A stretch of 11,286 nucleotides of DNA from assembly GCA_959601025.1 (NCBI GenBank), contig CAUGOD010000056.1, forward strand, positions 1-11,286, given 5' to 3'. The translations under genes and the position numbers were made by a program. The DNA comes from an uncultured Oscillospiraceae bacterium. Lineage in GTDB: Bacteria; Bacillota; Clostridia; Oscillospirales; Acutalibacteraceae. The first letter of the stretch is position 1. Every line of letters begins with the position of its first letter. The notes under the pieces are model-generated. The model ran no database searches. It was not told the DNA's origin and saw nothing but the letters and a program-made list of their open reading frames with translations. This document shows positions 6,258-11,286 of the stretch, in pieces.

Positions 6258-6640
6258 GCTTCGTCAAAAAGGACCTGGTCTGTATCGTCTGCCCCCGCGG
6301 CTGTCGCCTGACCCTGACCCTGCCGGAGGACGGTATCTCCTCCCCGGAAGCGATTAGGGTAGAGGGGAACGCCTGTCCCCGGGGCGCGGAATACGCCCGA
6401 CAAGAGCTGACCGCCCCCCAGCGGGTGCTGACCAGCACCGTCCGGCTTTCCGGCGGAGCCTTTCCCCGCCTGCCGGTCAAAACCAGCCGACCGGTGCCGA
6501 AGGAAGCCCTGCGGGCGCTGATGCGGCTGCTGGACAGCGTGGAAGCCGCCGCTCCCGTGCGTACCGGGGACGTGCTGGTGAAGGACGCACTGGGAACCGG
6601 CGCGGACATCGTCGCCACCCGGGACGCCGACGCCGTCTGA
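6254..6640 (+). CDS. DUF1667 small four-cysteine protein, third subunit of the GlpA/B-like complex
   Basis: The 128-residue product has the DUF1667 signature: CIVCPRGC (C10, C13, C17) at the N terminus and GNACPRGAEYARQEL with C41, then TSTVRLSGGAFPRLPVKTSRPVPKEAL. Four cysteines in this layout suggest a bound metal or iron-sulfur cluster, although no enzymatic role is established. Family members are almost always encoded with GlpA-like and GlpB-like flavoproteins, as here, so it is likely a small electron-transfer or assembly subunit (inference). Start and upstream stop overlap as ATGA, and AAGGAGG (6237-6243) precedes by 10 bases, indicating translational coupling. Length is normal for the family. 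Confidence 0.88.
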   Translation: MSFVKKDLVCIVCPRGCRLTLTLPEDGISSPEAIRVEGNACPRGAEYARQELTAPQRVLTSTVRLSGGAFPRLPVKTSRPVPKEALRALMRLLDSVEAAAPVRTGDVLVKDALGTGADIVATRDADAV

Positions 6641-6674
6641 ACCGCGCCGCGGCCGAAAGGAGAGAAAAGCACGG

Positions 6675-7247
6675 ATGAAAGTCACGAACGCCACGTTTAC
6701 CCTGCCGGAGGAATACCGGCTTCTCCGGGAGATCGACCTGCAGAAAAACAAAAAGCTGGCGGTGCTGGTCAATGTCGGCGCGCTGGTCATCGCCCTTCCG
6801 CTGTTCCTGCTCGGGCTGTGGCTCCAGCCGCCCTTCCGGGACGGCGAGCTGATCCTTTCCCTGCCTGCCCTTCTCGTCGCCCTGTTCGGGATGGTCGCCT
6901 ATCTTTTCCTGCACGAGTGGGTGCACGGGATTTTCATTCGGCATTACTGCGGGAAGAAGGCGGAATACGGCTTCACCGGTCTGTACGCCTTCGCGGGGCG
7001 AAAGGACGCCTATTTCGCCAAAAGGCCGTATCTCGTCATCTCCCTCGCGCCGGTCGTGCTCTGGGGCGCGGCGCTGCTGATCCTGAACCTGCTCTGCGGC
7101 CCTGCATGGTTCTGGACAGCGTACCTGATCCAGATTATCAACCTCAGCGGCGCGGCGGGAGATTTGTATGTCACCGCGCTGCTGCTTCGGATGCCCGCCG
7201 GCGTCCTGGTAAACGACGACGGCGTCAGCATGCGGTTTTACGGATGA
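6675..7247 (+). CDS. DUF3267 membrane protein, putative zinc metallopeptidase
   Basis: The 190-residue product has four likely membrane segments (about 28-50, 60-80, 118-139, 145-171). At the end of the second lies HEWVH (80-84), an HExxH zinc motif, and NLSGAAGDLYV (156-166) supplies D163 as a possible third metal ligand. This pattern fits the DUF3267 family of putative intramembrane or membrane-bound zincins. Substrate and role are unknown. It starts 34 bases after the DUF1667 gene, has an AAAGGAGAG ribosome binding site (6656-6664, spacing about 10), and no promoter is visible between, so it is probably transcribed with the glp-like genes. A functional tie is not evident. The strong terminator at 7361-7396 lies about 110 bases downstream. 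Confidence 0.85.
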   Translation: MKVTNATFTLPEEYRLLREIDLQKNKKLAVLVNVGALVIALPLFLLGLWLQPPFRDGELILSLPALLVALFGMVAYLFLHEWVHGIFIRHYCGKKAEYGFTGLYAFAGRKDAYFAKRPYLVISLAPVVLWGAALLILNLLCGPAWFWTAYLIQIINLSGAAGDLYVTALLLRMPAGVLVNDDGVSMRFYG

Positions 7248-7605
7248 GAAGAGGAAAAAACGGAACAGCACTAAAAAAGAGCCTGCGAGCCAACATGAAC
7301 CTTCCCAGATTGTGCGGACAGCACAAAAAGAGACACTATGGCAGGAAATATTTCTCAGGCAAAAAAGCTGCGCACCGGTTGGTGCGCAGCTTTTTTCAGC
7401 ATCGTCGAGAGGGGGCATATCCGGTTCCCCTGAGAATCCGGCAGCATATGGATGGACACGCCGAACGGCCTGGACGCCTACGAACAGCAAAAACAGAAAA
7501 CAGGATAAAGAAAAAGGCCTAACCGAAAAAGCTTTTGTTCCCGGCAAGCCAGCGTCCTCTTTCCGTCTTTGTGTGTTTTCGTTTTCCTTTGGCATCCGCC
7601 GCCGA
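7248..7605. other. 358-base intergenic region, no gene recognised
   Basis: Open frames here cross the terminator at 7361-7396 and have low-complexity, shadow-like translations, so none is called. Apart from the terminator it contains an imperfect direct repeat, CGGA(A)CAGCAC(T)AAAAA(A)GAG, at about 7261-7281 and 7315-7332. The remaining 209 bases (7397-7605) lie downstream of both the plus-strand operon and the minus-strand XRE gene. I see nothing further that I can name. Confidence 0.6.
7361..7396. terminator. Strong symmetric bidirectional terminator
   Basis: AAAAAAGCTGCGCACC (7361-7376) and its exact complement (7381-7396) form a 16-bp perfect stem around GGTT, with six T at the 3' end on either strand. 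It ends the glp-like/DUF3267 operon on the plus strand and can equally stop transcription coming from the minus-strand XRE gene, which ends at 7606. Confidence 0.95.
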
Positions 7606-7914
7606 CTACGCCCGGCGTTTTTCTTCCGGTAGGGCCTGGATCGCCTGAACTGTCAGGAGCGGCCCGGAAGAATCCGCTTCAGCGCGTCCCGCCGCCGATC
7701 GGGGGTACGGCTGCATCCGATTGGTGCGGCCCATCAGGAAATCGACGCTGGTACCGTAAAAATCGGCAAGCCGGTCGATGACGTCCAGAGAAACGGCAAC
7801 CTCCCCCAGCTCATAGCGGGAATAGGTGCGCTGATTGACCCCCAGCAGTTCCGCCAGCTCGGTCTGACGCAGCCGGCGCGCTTCGCGCAGGTCGCGGATA
7901 CGTTCACAAAGCAT
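7606..7914 (-). CDS. XRE/Cro-type helix-turn-helix regulator
   Basis: The 102-residue product has one HTH domain (about 4-60): RIRDLREARRLRQTELAELLGVNQRTYSRYELGEVAVSLDVIDRLADFYGTSVDFLMG. It is the standard small clostridial XRE repressor form with HTH then SVDFLMGRT, followed by a short polar tail. The start at 7914 (MLCERIRDLRE) is preferred. On its strand GGAAGGGG lies about 11 bases upstream, and the family usually begins just before the RxRDLR stretch. An in-frame ATG at 7935 would add seven residues but has its AAGGGG only 2 bases away. It is divergent from the padR-like operon and could regulate it and itself (inference). It has no ligand-binding domain, so the signal it answers is unknown. 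Confidence 0.88.
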   Translation of the reverse strand: MLCERIRDLREARRLRQTELAELLGVNQRTYSRYELGEVAVSLDVIDRLADFYGTSVDFLMGRTNRMQPYPRSAAGRAEADSSGPLLTVQAIQALPEEKRRA

Positions 7915-7981
7915 GTGCCTGAATTCCCCTTCCATAACCCCTTCATTCGCCTTTCGGCTCTTTCGCATCCTCAACAACAGT

Positions 7982-8010
7982 ACAGTAGCATATTTCGGCT
8001 TTTTTCGCAA
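7982..8010 (-). promoter_or_regulatory. Promoter of the XRE gene
   Basis: Read on the minus strand, TTGCGA (8005-8010) is 17 bases from TACTGT (7982-7987), and the -10 is extended by TGC (7988-7990). A start near 7975 would leave about 60 bases of leader before the ATG at 7914. A short direct repeat TACTGTACTGT overlaps the -10 and might be an operator. Confidence 0.55.
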
Positions 8011-8066
8011 GAGGACGGCTCCCCGCAAAAATCCCAAAAACCGCTGGAGGCCGCGATTCTTCCCAC

Positions 8067-8078
8067 AAAAAAAATTTT
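8067..8078. promoter_or_regulatory. A-tract/UP-element-like sequence
   Basis: A run of eight A followed by four T (8067-8078) ends 11 bases before the padR -35 box. Such tracts upstream of a -35 often act as UP elements or bend DNA. It is marked against GC-rich surroundings. The role is inferred from position. Confidence 0.4.
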
Positions 8079-8080
8079 GC

Positions 8081-8109
8081 GTATATACATTGACAGATGA
8101 GGTATATAA
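8081..8109. promoter_or_regulatory. Operator-like GTATATA pair around padR -35
   Basis: GTATATAC (8081-8088, a perfect palindrome) and GTATATAA (8102-8109) are 21 bp apart, two helical turns, and flank the TTGACA at 8090-8095. A further ATATATA follows across the -10 (8117-8123). AT-rich spaced motifs at this position are what is expected for an autoregulating PadR repressor, though the XRE protein is an alternative binder. Confidence 0.5.
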
Positions 8110-8118
8110 GATTACAAT
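8090..8118 (+). promoter_or_regulatory. Promoter of the padR-DUF1700-DUF4097 operon
   Basis: A consensus TTGACA (8090-8095) and TACAAT (8113-8118) are 17 bp apart. The transcript would begin near 8125, leaving about 45 bases to the ATG at 8170. This is among the best promoter matches in the window and is likely to need repression. Confidence 0.85.
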
Positions 8119-8169
8119 ATATAGCATAAAAGCAGATACCCCCATTCTTAAAGGGAAAGGAGAGGGGAT

Positions 8170-8505
8170 ATGTCCATCGCTTCGGATATGATCCGCGGCC
8201 ACACCGACGCCATCATCCTGGCGCATCTCCTGTGCCACGACAGCTATGGCTATGAAATCAACAAATCCATCCAGCAGACCACCGGCGGGCGGTATGAGCT
8301 GAAGGAAGCGACGCTGTATACCGCCTTCCGTCGATTGGAGCAGGCCGGTTTCATCCGCTCCTACTGGGGAGACGAGACCACCGGCGCCCGCCGCCGGTAT
8401 TACGCCATAACCGACCTCGGCCGCGCCGCCTACCGGCAATACCGCGCCGACTGGGAGGAAGCGCGCCAGATGATTGACGGCCTGATCCGGTCGGACAGGA
8501 ACTAG
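8170..8505 (+). CDS. PadR-family transcriptional regulator
   Basis: The 111-residue product is a winged-helix PadR-like repressor of the small (subfamily 2) type. LAHLLCHDSYGYEINKSI (17-34) and ELKEATLYTAFRRLEQAGFI (43-62), which contains the recognition helix, are followed by the wing GARRRYYAITDLGRAAYR (72-89) and a C-terminal dimerisation helix. Such proteins usually repress their own operon and release DNA on binding a small hydrophobic ligand. An AAAGGAG (8156-8162) lies 7 bases before ATG. It is the first gene of an operon with DUF1700 and DUF4097 genes, a grouping seen repeatedly in Firmicutes, where the PadR regulator controls its membrane partners. Ligand unknown. Confidence 0.93.
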   Translation: MSIASDMIRGHTDAIILAHLLCHDSYGYEINKSIQQTTGGRYELKEATLYTAFRRLEQAGFIRSYWGDETTGARRRYYAITDLGRAAYRQYRADWEEARQMIDGLIRSDRN

Positions 8506-8522
8506 CGCCTCCGGCGGGCGCT
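8504..8522 (+). other. Short hairpin just after padR-like stop
   Basis: AGCGCC (8504-8509) and GGCGCT (8517-8522) form a 6-bp GC-rich stem with a 7-base loop, beginning inside the stop codon. No T-run follows, so it is not a terminator. It could reduce downstream expression or protect a padR-only 3' end; the role is not established. Confidence 0.35.
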
Positions 8523-8608
8523 GGAGACAGCCGGTAAGCGTTATCGCCGGATACCAATCCCGTATCCATTCCAAGGGATTTCTTAAAGGAAAACAGGAGG
8601 GACAAACC

Positions 8609-9268
8609 ATGATTCAGAAAATTCGCGGTTATGTAGACGACATGTTCCGGGAAGCGCCCCAGACCAAACAAGCGCGCGACCTCAAAGAGGAGGTCTGTTC
8701 CAACCTGATTGACAAGTATGTGGATCTGACCGGCGGCGGAATGCCGGAGGAAGAGGCGTATGCCGCCGCTGTCGCCAGCATCGGGGACATCGACGCCCTG
8801 CTTGCCGAGCTGAAGGACGCGGGACAGTCTCCCATGGACGATCCGCGCGCCCGCCGCCGCAGCGCATTGTTGGTTTCCGGGGCGGTGGGGCTGTATATCC
8901 TCAGCGTAGTGCCGGTAATTCTCGTGGGTGAAAGCGGCGACGAATCCGCCGCGATCAAGGGCGTGGTCGCCATGTTCGTGCTCTGCGCCATTGCGACCAT
9001 GATGCTGATTTTTAACGCCATGACCAAACCGAAATACCGGAAAATGGACGACACGATGGTGGAGGAATTCCGGGAATGGAAGCATACGCAAAAGCAGGGA
9101 AACAGCCTGTACAACGCCCTGTCCGGCGCGCTGTGGATGCTGATTGTCGCCGCCTACTTCCTTATCAGCTTTCTCTGCGACGCCTGGCCGGTTTCCTGGA
9201 TTCTTTTCCTGGTGGCCATCGCGCTGCAGCAGATTCTGCGCGCCGTGTTCATTCTTCGGAAGCAATAA
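8609..9268 (+). CDS. DUF1700/permease-prefix-domain membrane protein
   Basis: The 219-residue product has an N-terminal helical domain (1-75) of the DUF1700 / permease prefix type: MIQKIRGYVDDMFREAPQT, a LKEEVCSNLIDKYVDL helix, and PEEEAYAAAVASIGDIDALLAEL. Four probable membrane segments follow at about 85-105, 115-137, 168-190 and 194-215. The N-terminal part is cytoplasmic by charge and family. Members are usually encoded beside PadR regulators and DUF4097 proteins and are thought to act in envelope response, but no molecular function is established. The start has an ACAGGAGGG site (about 8594-8602) before ATG. The 103 bases after the padR-like gene contain a small hairpin but no promoter, so it is co-transcribed. 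Confidence 0.88.
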   Translation: MIQKIRGYVDDMFREAPQTKQARDLKEEVCSNLIDKYVDLTGGGMPEEEAYAAAVASIGDIDALLAELKDAGQSPMDDPRARRRSALLVSGAVGLYILSVVPVILVGESGDESAAIKGVVAMFVLCAIATMMLIFNAMTKPKYRKMDDTMVEEFREWKHTQKQGNSLYNALSGALWMLIVAAYFLISFLCDAWPVSWILFLVAIALQQILRAVFILRKQ

Positions 9269-9320
9269 AAGACCGGCGAGGCGGCAACGCGCCGTATAAT
9301 GCGAAAGGATGGATATTCCG

Positions 9321-10229
9321 ATGAATAAAAAAGGAGCAGTACGCATGATTGTTATCTGGTCGGTGATCGCCGTGATATTAACAGCCCTGCTGGTGGTCCT
9401 GATTGTCGCGCTGAATAGCAAGGATGGCCTGCATTTCCGCCTGCCCCTCGGCGAATCCCGCGTCATCGCCACCATGGAAAAGGACGCGTCGGAATTCGAC
9501 AGCGTGGAGATTCGCTGGAAGGCGGGCGATGTAACCGTCTCTCCCTCCGCCGATGGGAAAATGCGCCTGACCCAGCGTTCCCGCTACAATGTGCAGGAGC
9601 TGGAATGCACGGTGGAGAACGGCCGCCTCGTCCTGCGGGACCGGTCGGGCTGGGGCTTTGTCTTTTTCGGGATCGGGTCCCACTCCTCCGATCTGGAGCT
9701 GCAGCTCCCCGCCAAACAATACGGGGAAGTCCTGGTCGGCATGACCAGCGGCCGAACCTCCGTGGACGGGGTGGCGGCGGACGTCCTGCGGCTGAAAATG
9801 ACCTCCGGCCGGCTGACCGGGATGAATCTGGCCGCCGGCCGGCTGGAAGCGGATGTCACCAGCGGGAATATGGCCGTGGACACTGCCGAAGCGGAGACGC
9901 TGACGGTGGAGGTCACCTCCGGCAAAGCGGATTTCAGCGGCTCCTTCCAAAATGTCAGCGGGAAGACCACCAGCGGCACGGTCCGGATTGCTACCGACGC
10001 GCTGCCCGACACGCTGGAAGGAAGCGTCACCTCCGGCAAGGTATCCTTCACTATCCCGGACAACGACGGCTTCTCCCTCTACTGCAAAAAGACCTCCGGC
10101 AGCCTGCGGAGCGACTTCAACCTGATGAATTCGGTAAACGGGGACAAAAACCAGTATTTCTACGGTTCCGGCGGCCCGTCGTATACCGGCAAGGTCACCA
10201 GCGGCACACTGGAGATTCTGAAGAAATAG
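9321..10229 (+). CDS. DUF4097 family membrane-anchored beta-repeat protein
   Basis: The 302-residue product has a short Lys-rich start, one membrane anchor (about 8-31) and a long external domain of DUF4097 type, predicted as a right-handed beta-solenoid. Eight TSG turns recur between residues 142 and 295 (MTSGR, MTSGR, VTSGN, VTSGK, TTSGT, VTSGK, KTSGS, VTSGT), with an additional VSG. The repeats use both ACC-AGC and ACC-TCC codons and are spaced unevenly, so this is an old protein repeat, not recent DNA duplication. Function is unknown; such proteins are called putative adhesins but often accompany envelope-stress regulators. The start at 9321 is preferred over ATG 9309. AAAGGATGG (9304-9312) lies 8 bases before the former and would run into the latter. 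It ends the padR operon before a strong terminator. Confidence 0.88.
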   Translation: MNKKGAVRMIVIWSVIAVILTALLVVLIVALNSKDGLHFRLPLGESRVIATMEKDASEFDSVEIRWKAGDVTVSPSADGKMRLTQRSRYNVQELECTVENGRLVLRDRSGWGFVFFGIGSHSSDLELQLPAKQYGEVLVGMTSGRTSVDGVAADVLRLKMTSGRLTGMNLAAGRLEADVTSGNMAVDTAEAETLTVEVTSGKADFSGSFQNVSGKTTSGTVRIATDALPDTLEGSVTSGKVSFTIPDNDGFSLYCKKTSGSLRSDFNLMNSVNGDKNQYFYGSGGPSYTGKVTSGTLEILKK

Positions 10230-10357
10230 CCCGGAAGGGCGGCGGCCTCTCCTTTTGATAGGGCCATGCTTCGTACGATTCCTGCCCGGCAAGCTTCCGC
10301 TCGTCGGGCGCTTGCCAGCGCATGTCGTCCCTCCGATGCTTTGTGTGAAAGACGGAA

Positions 10358-10396
10358 GCGAGGGGCCGGTCGCCATGACCGGCCCCTCGCCTTTTT
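10358..10396 (+). terminator. Long GC-rich rho-independent terminator
   Basis: GCGAGGGGCCGGTC (10358-10371) and its complement GACCGGCCCCTCGC (10377-10390) form a perfect 14-bp stem with a GCCAT loop, followed by C and five T (10391-10396). It ends the padR-DUF1700-DUF4097 operon. On the minus strand the tail is TTCCGTCTTTC, so it may also help end the convergent prohibitin-family gene, whose stop lies at 10419. Confidence 0.93.
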
Positions 10397-10418
10397 CGTT
10401 TTCCCTTCTTAGATTGGC

Positions 10419-11234
10419 TTAGTCCGCTGCCGTATCCTTGTCCGGGTTAAGCGACAGAAGCAAATCCGCGTTTCCTCCGTAATAGGTAGGCATTTTTCCG
10501 TCCCACTTCTCCAGAAACTCCAGCTCGATGATGCTCTCGGTCAGCGCTTTGTTTTTGATTTCCATGGCCTCCGCCTCACCCTGGGCTTTGATAACCGCCT
10601 GTTCGGCCTCGGTTTTGATCCGCTCCAGGTCGTATTTTGCCTTCAGGGCGTTCTGTTCCGCCACCTGCTTTTCCTCAATCGCCTTGTCGAAGGCCTCGCT
10701 GAAGGTCAGATCGGTAATATTCAGGCTGTCCACAAATATGTATTTATCTTCCAGCCGTTCCTTCAGCATATCCTTGATCTGTGAGGAAATCTCACTGCGG
10801 CGGGTGATGGTCTCCTCCGCCGTGTACTGGGAGGTAACCGACTTGATGCATTCGGACACCGCCGGCGCGATGATGGTGTCCTCATAATTGAGGCTCAGGT
10901 TCTTATACAGCTTATCCACGTTGGCGCCGTCCACCCGGTAGTTCAGCGCTACATTGGTGGTGATGGACTGCATGTCCTTGCTGGCGGAGGTTTCCCCTTC
11001 CACCGTGTACTTTTTGACCCGGGCGTCCACATGGACGATCTGCTGTGCAAAAGGCAGCTTGAACACCAGCCCCTCGTTGAGCACGGTATCATTGACCGCT
11101 CCCATGGTCAGCTTTACCCCCTTGAAACCAGCCGGCACAATGTCAAAGCAACTGATAATCACAATCAGCGCTACGACGGCGCAGGGCACGATAATCAGCA
11201 GACGCTTGACGGATTTGGGCATTTTCTTCTCCAT
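10419..11234 (-). CDS. Prohibitin family (SPFH/band 7) membrane protein
   Basis: The 271-residue product has a basic N terminus (MEKKMPKSVKR), one membrane segment (about 11-29), and a band 7 domain beginning DIVPAGFKGVKLTMGAVNDTVLNEGLVFKLPF (31-62). A long Glu/Lys/Ala-rich coiled coil runs about 178-232 (EEKQVAEQNALKAKYDLERIK...), and the tail contains WDGKMPTYYGG (244-254), common in bacterial prohibitin-like proteins. These form large membrane-associated oligomers that scaffold or regulate membrane proteases; the role in this organism is not known. The start at 11234 is chosen because AAAGGCGG lies 9 bases upstream on its strand; an in-frame TTG at 11270 would add 12 residues but lacks a site. 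It is convergent with the DUF4097 operon and shows no clear promoter inside the window. Confidence 0.93.
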   Translation of the reverse strand: MEKKMPKSVKRLLIIVPCAVVALIVIISCFDIVPAGFKGVKLTMGAVNDTVLNEGLVFKLPFAQQIVHVDARVKKYTVEGETSASKDMQSITTNVALNYRVDGANVDKLYKNLSLNYEDTIIAPAVSECIKSVTSQYTAEETITRRSEISSQIKDMLKERLEDKYIFVDSLNITDLTFSEAFDKAIEEKQVAEQNALKAKYDLERIKTEAEQAVIKAQGEAEAMEIKNKALTESIIELEFLEKWDGKMPTYYGGNADLLLSLNPDKDTAAD

Positions 11235-11243
11235 TTTTATAAA

Positions 11244-11262
11244 CCGCCTTTCTGCGAAAGGC
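11244..11262 (-). promoter_or_regulatory. Ribosome binding site partly inside a hairpin
   Basis: On the minus strand the Shine-Dalgarno AAAGGCGG (11244-11251) overlaps the 3' arm of a 7-bp stem, GCCTTTC / GAAAGGC (11246-11252 with 11256-11262), with a GCA loop. If it forms in the mRNA it would mask part of the site and lower translation of the prohibitin-family gene. The stem is short, so the effect is uncertain. Confidence 0.45.
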
Positions 11263-11286
11263 ACCGACAAGGTAATGAAACGCAGG

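Noticed and set aside
7361..7396. Perfect inverted repeat considered as a transposon end or recombination site
   Set aside because: The A6/T6 flanks, the 4-base loop and the position after an operon are fully explained by a bidirectional terminator; no transposase or target duplication is present.
6477..7595. Long minus-strand open frame (372 codons) over the DUF1667/DUF3267 genes
   Set aside because: It is antisense to two well-supported genes and passes straight through the 16-bp terminator; its length follows from GC-rich codon bias.
7312..7632. Plus-strand open frame of 106 residues after the DUF3267 gene
   Set aside because: It starts on GTG without a clear site, crosses the terminator and overlaps the end of the XRE gene; its composition is not protein-like.
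8504..8522. Hairpin after the padR-like gene considered as a terminator
   Set aside because: No T-run follows and the next gene has no promoter of its own, so at most it tunes expression.
7915..8610. Extension of the XRE gene to a 334-residue protein
   Set aside because: The added N-terminal part is antisense to the padR-like gene and the padR promoter. A good internal start at 7914 gives a normal-length HTH protein.
9295..9300. TATAAT just before the DUF4097 gene, suggesting an internal promoter
   Set aside because: No -35 box lies at 16-18 bp and the -10 is not extended; a start near 9307 would fall within the ribosome binding site.
1..11286. Search for CRISPR arrays, tRNA genes, phage genes or a defence island
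   Set aside because: No regularly spaced repeats, no cloverleaf sequence recognised, and every confident gene belongs to a metabolic, replication, regulatory or envelope family.

Overview
The window reads as a chromosomal segment of a GC-rich, anaerobic, low-oxygen Firmicute, most likely a gut Clostridia of the Oscillospiraceae/Ruminococcaceae kind. The grounds are the gene families (a Bacillus/Clostridium-type YaaO-like decarboxylase, DarA and HolB cluster; a clostridial GlpA/GlpB/DUF1667 set; a PadR/DUF1700/DUF4097 set), strong AGGAGG-type ribosome binding sites, and sigma-A promoters (TTGACA/TATAAT) lying in a GC-rich background. The taxon is an inference and no rRNA or tRNA gene is present to settle it.

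Region 1 (1-2981, + strand) is a housekeeping block. It holds the C-terminal part of a fold-type I Orn/Lys/Arg decarboxylase (cut by the window edge), an MTA/SAH nucleosidase (mtnN) with its own clear promoter, the cyclic-di-AMP receptor darA, and the DNA polymerase III delta-prime subunit holB. This is the familiar decarboxylase - tmk - darA - holB neighbourhood of Firmicutes, except that mtnN sits where thymidylate kinase is usually found. The decarboxylase and mtnN may be linked through polyamine metabolism, which produces methylthioadenosine.

Region 2 (2982-3391) is a 410-base stretch without a convincing protein gene. It carries a duplicated 18-bp extended -10 promoter motif, a partner repeat, several strong hairpins, and a terminator-like hairpin before the next operon. 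It looks like a tandem-promoter leader or a small structured RNA, and it is the least explained part of the window.

Region 3 (3392-7247, + strand) is an operon of three tightly overlapping genes for an anaerobic glycerol-3-phosphate dehydrogenase-like complex: a GlpA-like FAD subunit with a C-terminal BFD-type [2Fe-2S] domain, a second FAD/NAD-dependent oxidoreductase, and the small four-cysteine DUF1667 protein. A membrane zinc-peptidase-like DUF3267 gene follows. The block is closed by a perfect 16-bp stem terminator at 7361-7396 that is T-tailed on both strands.

Region 4 (7606-10396) has a small XRE/Cro-like regulator on the minus strand, divergent from a PadR-type repressor operon on the plus strand: padR-like, DUF1700 membrane protein, DUF4097 membrane-anchored repeat protein. 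The divergent intergenic region shows promoters on both strands and spaced GTATATA operator-like motifs around the padR -35 box. This is a recognisable envelope-associated regulatory module. A long GC-rich terminator closes it.

Region 5 (10419-11286, minus strand) is a convergently transcribed prohibitin-family (SPFH/band 7) membrane protein whose ribosome binding site lies partly inside a small hairpin. I found no CRISPR array, insertion sequence, tRNA or phage gene. No clearly new defence or mobile system is visible; the most interesting leads are the repeat/promoter region 3020-3316 and the gene order of region 1.
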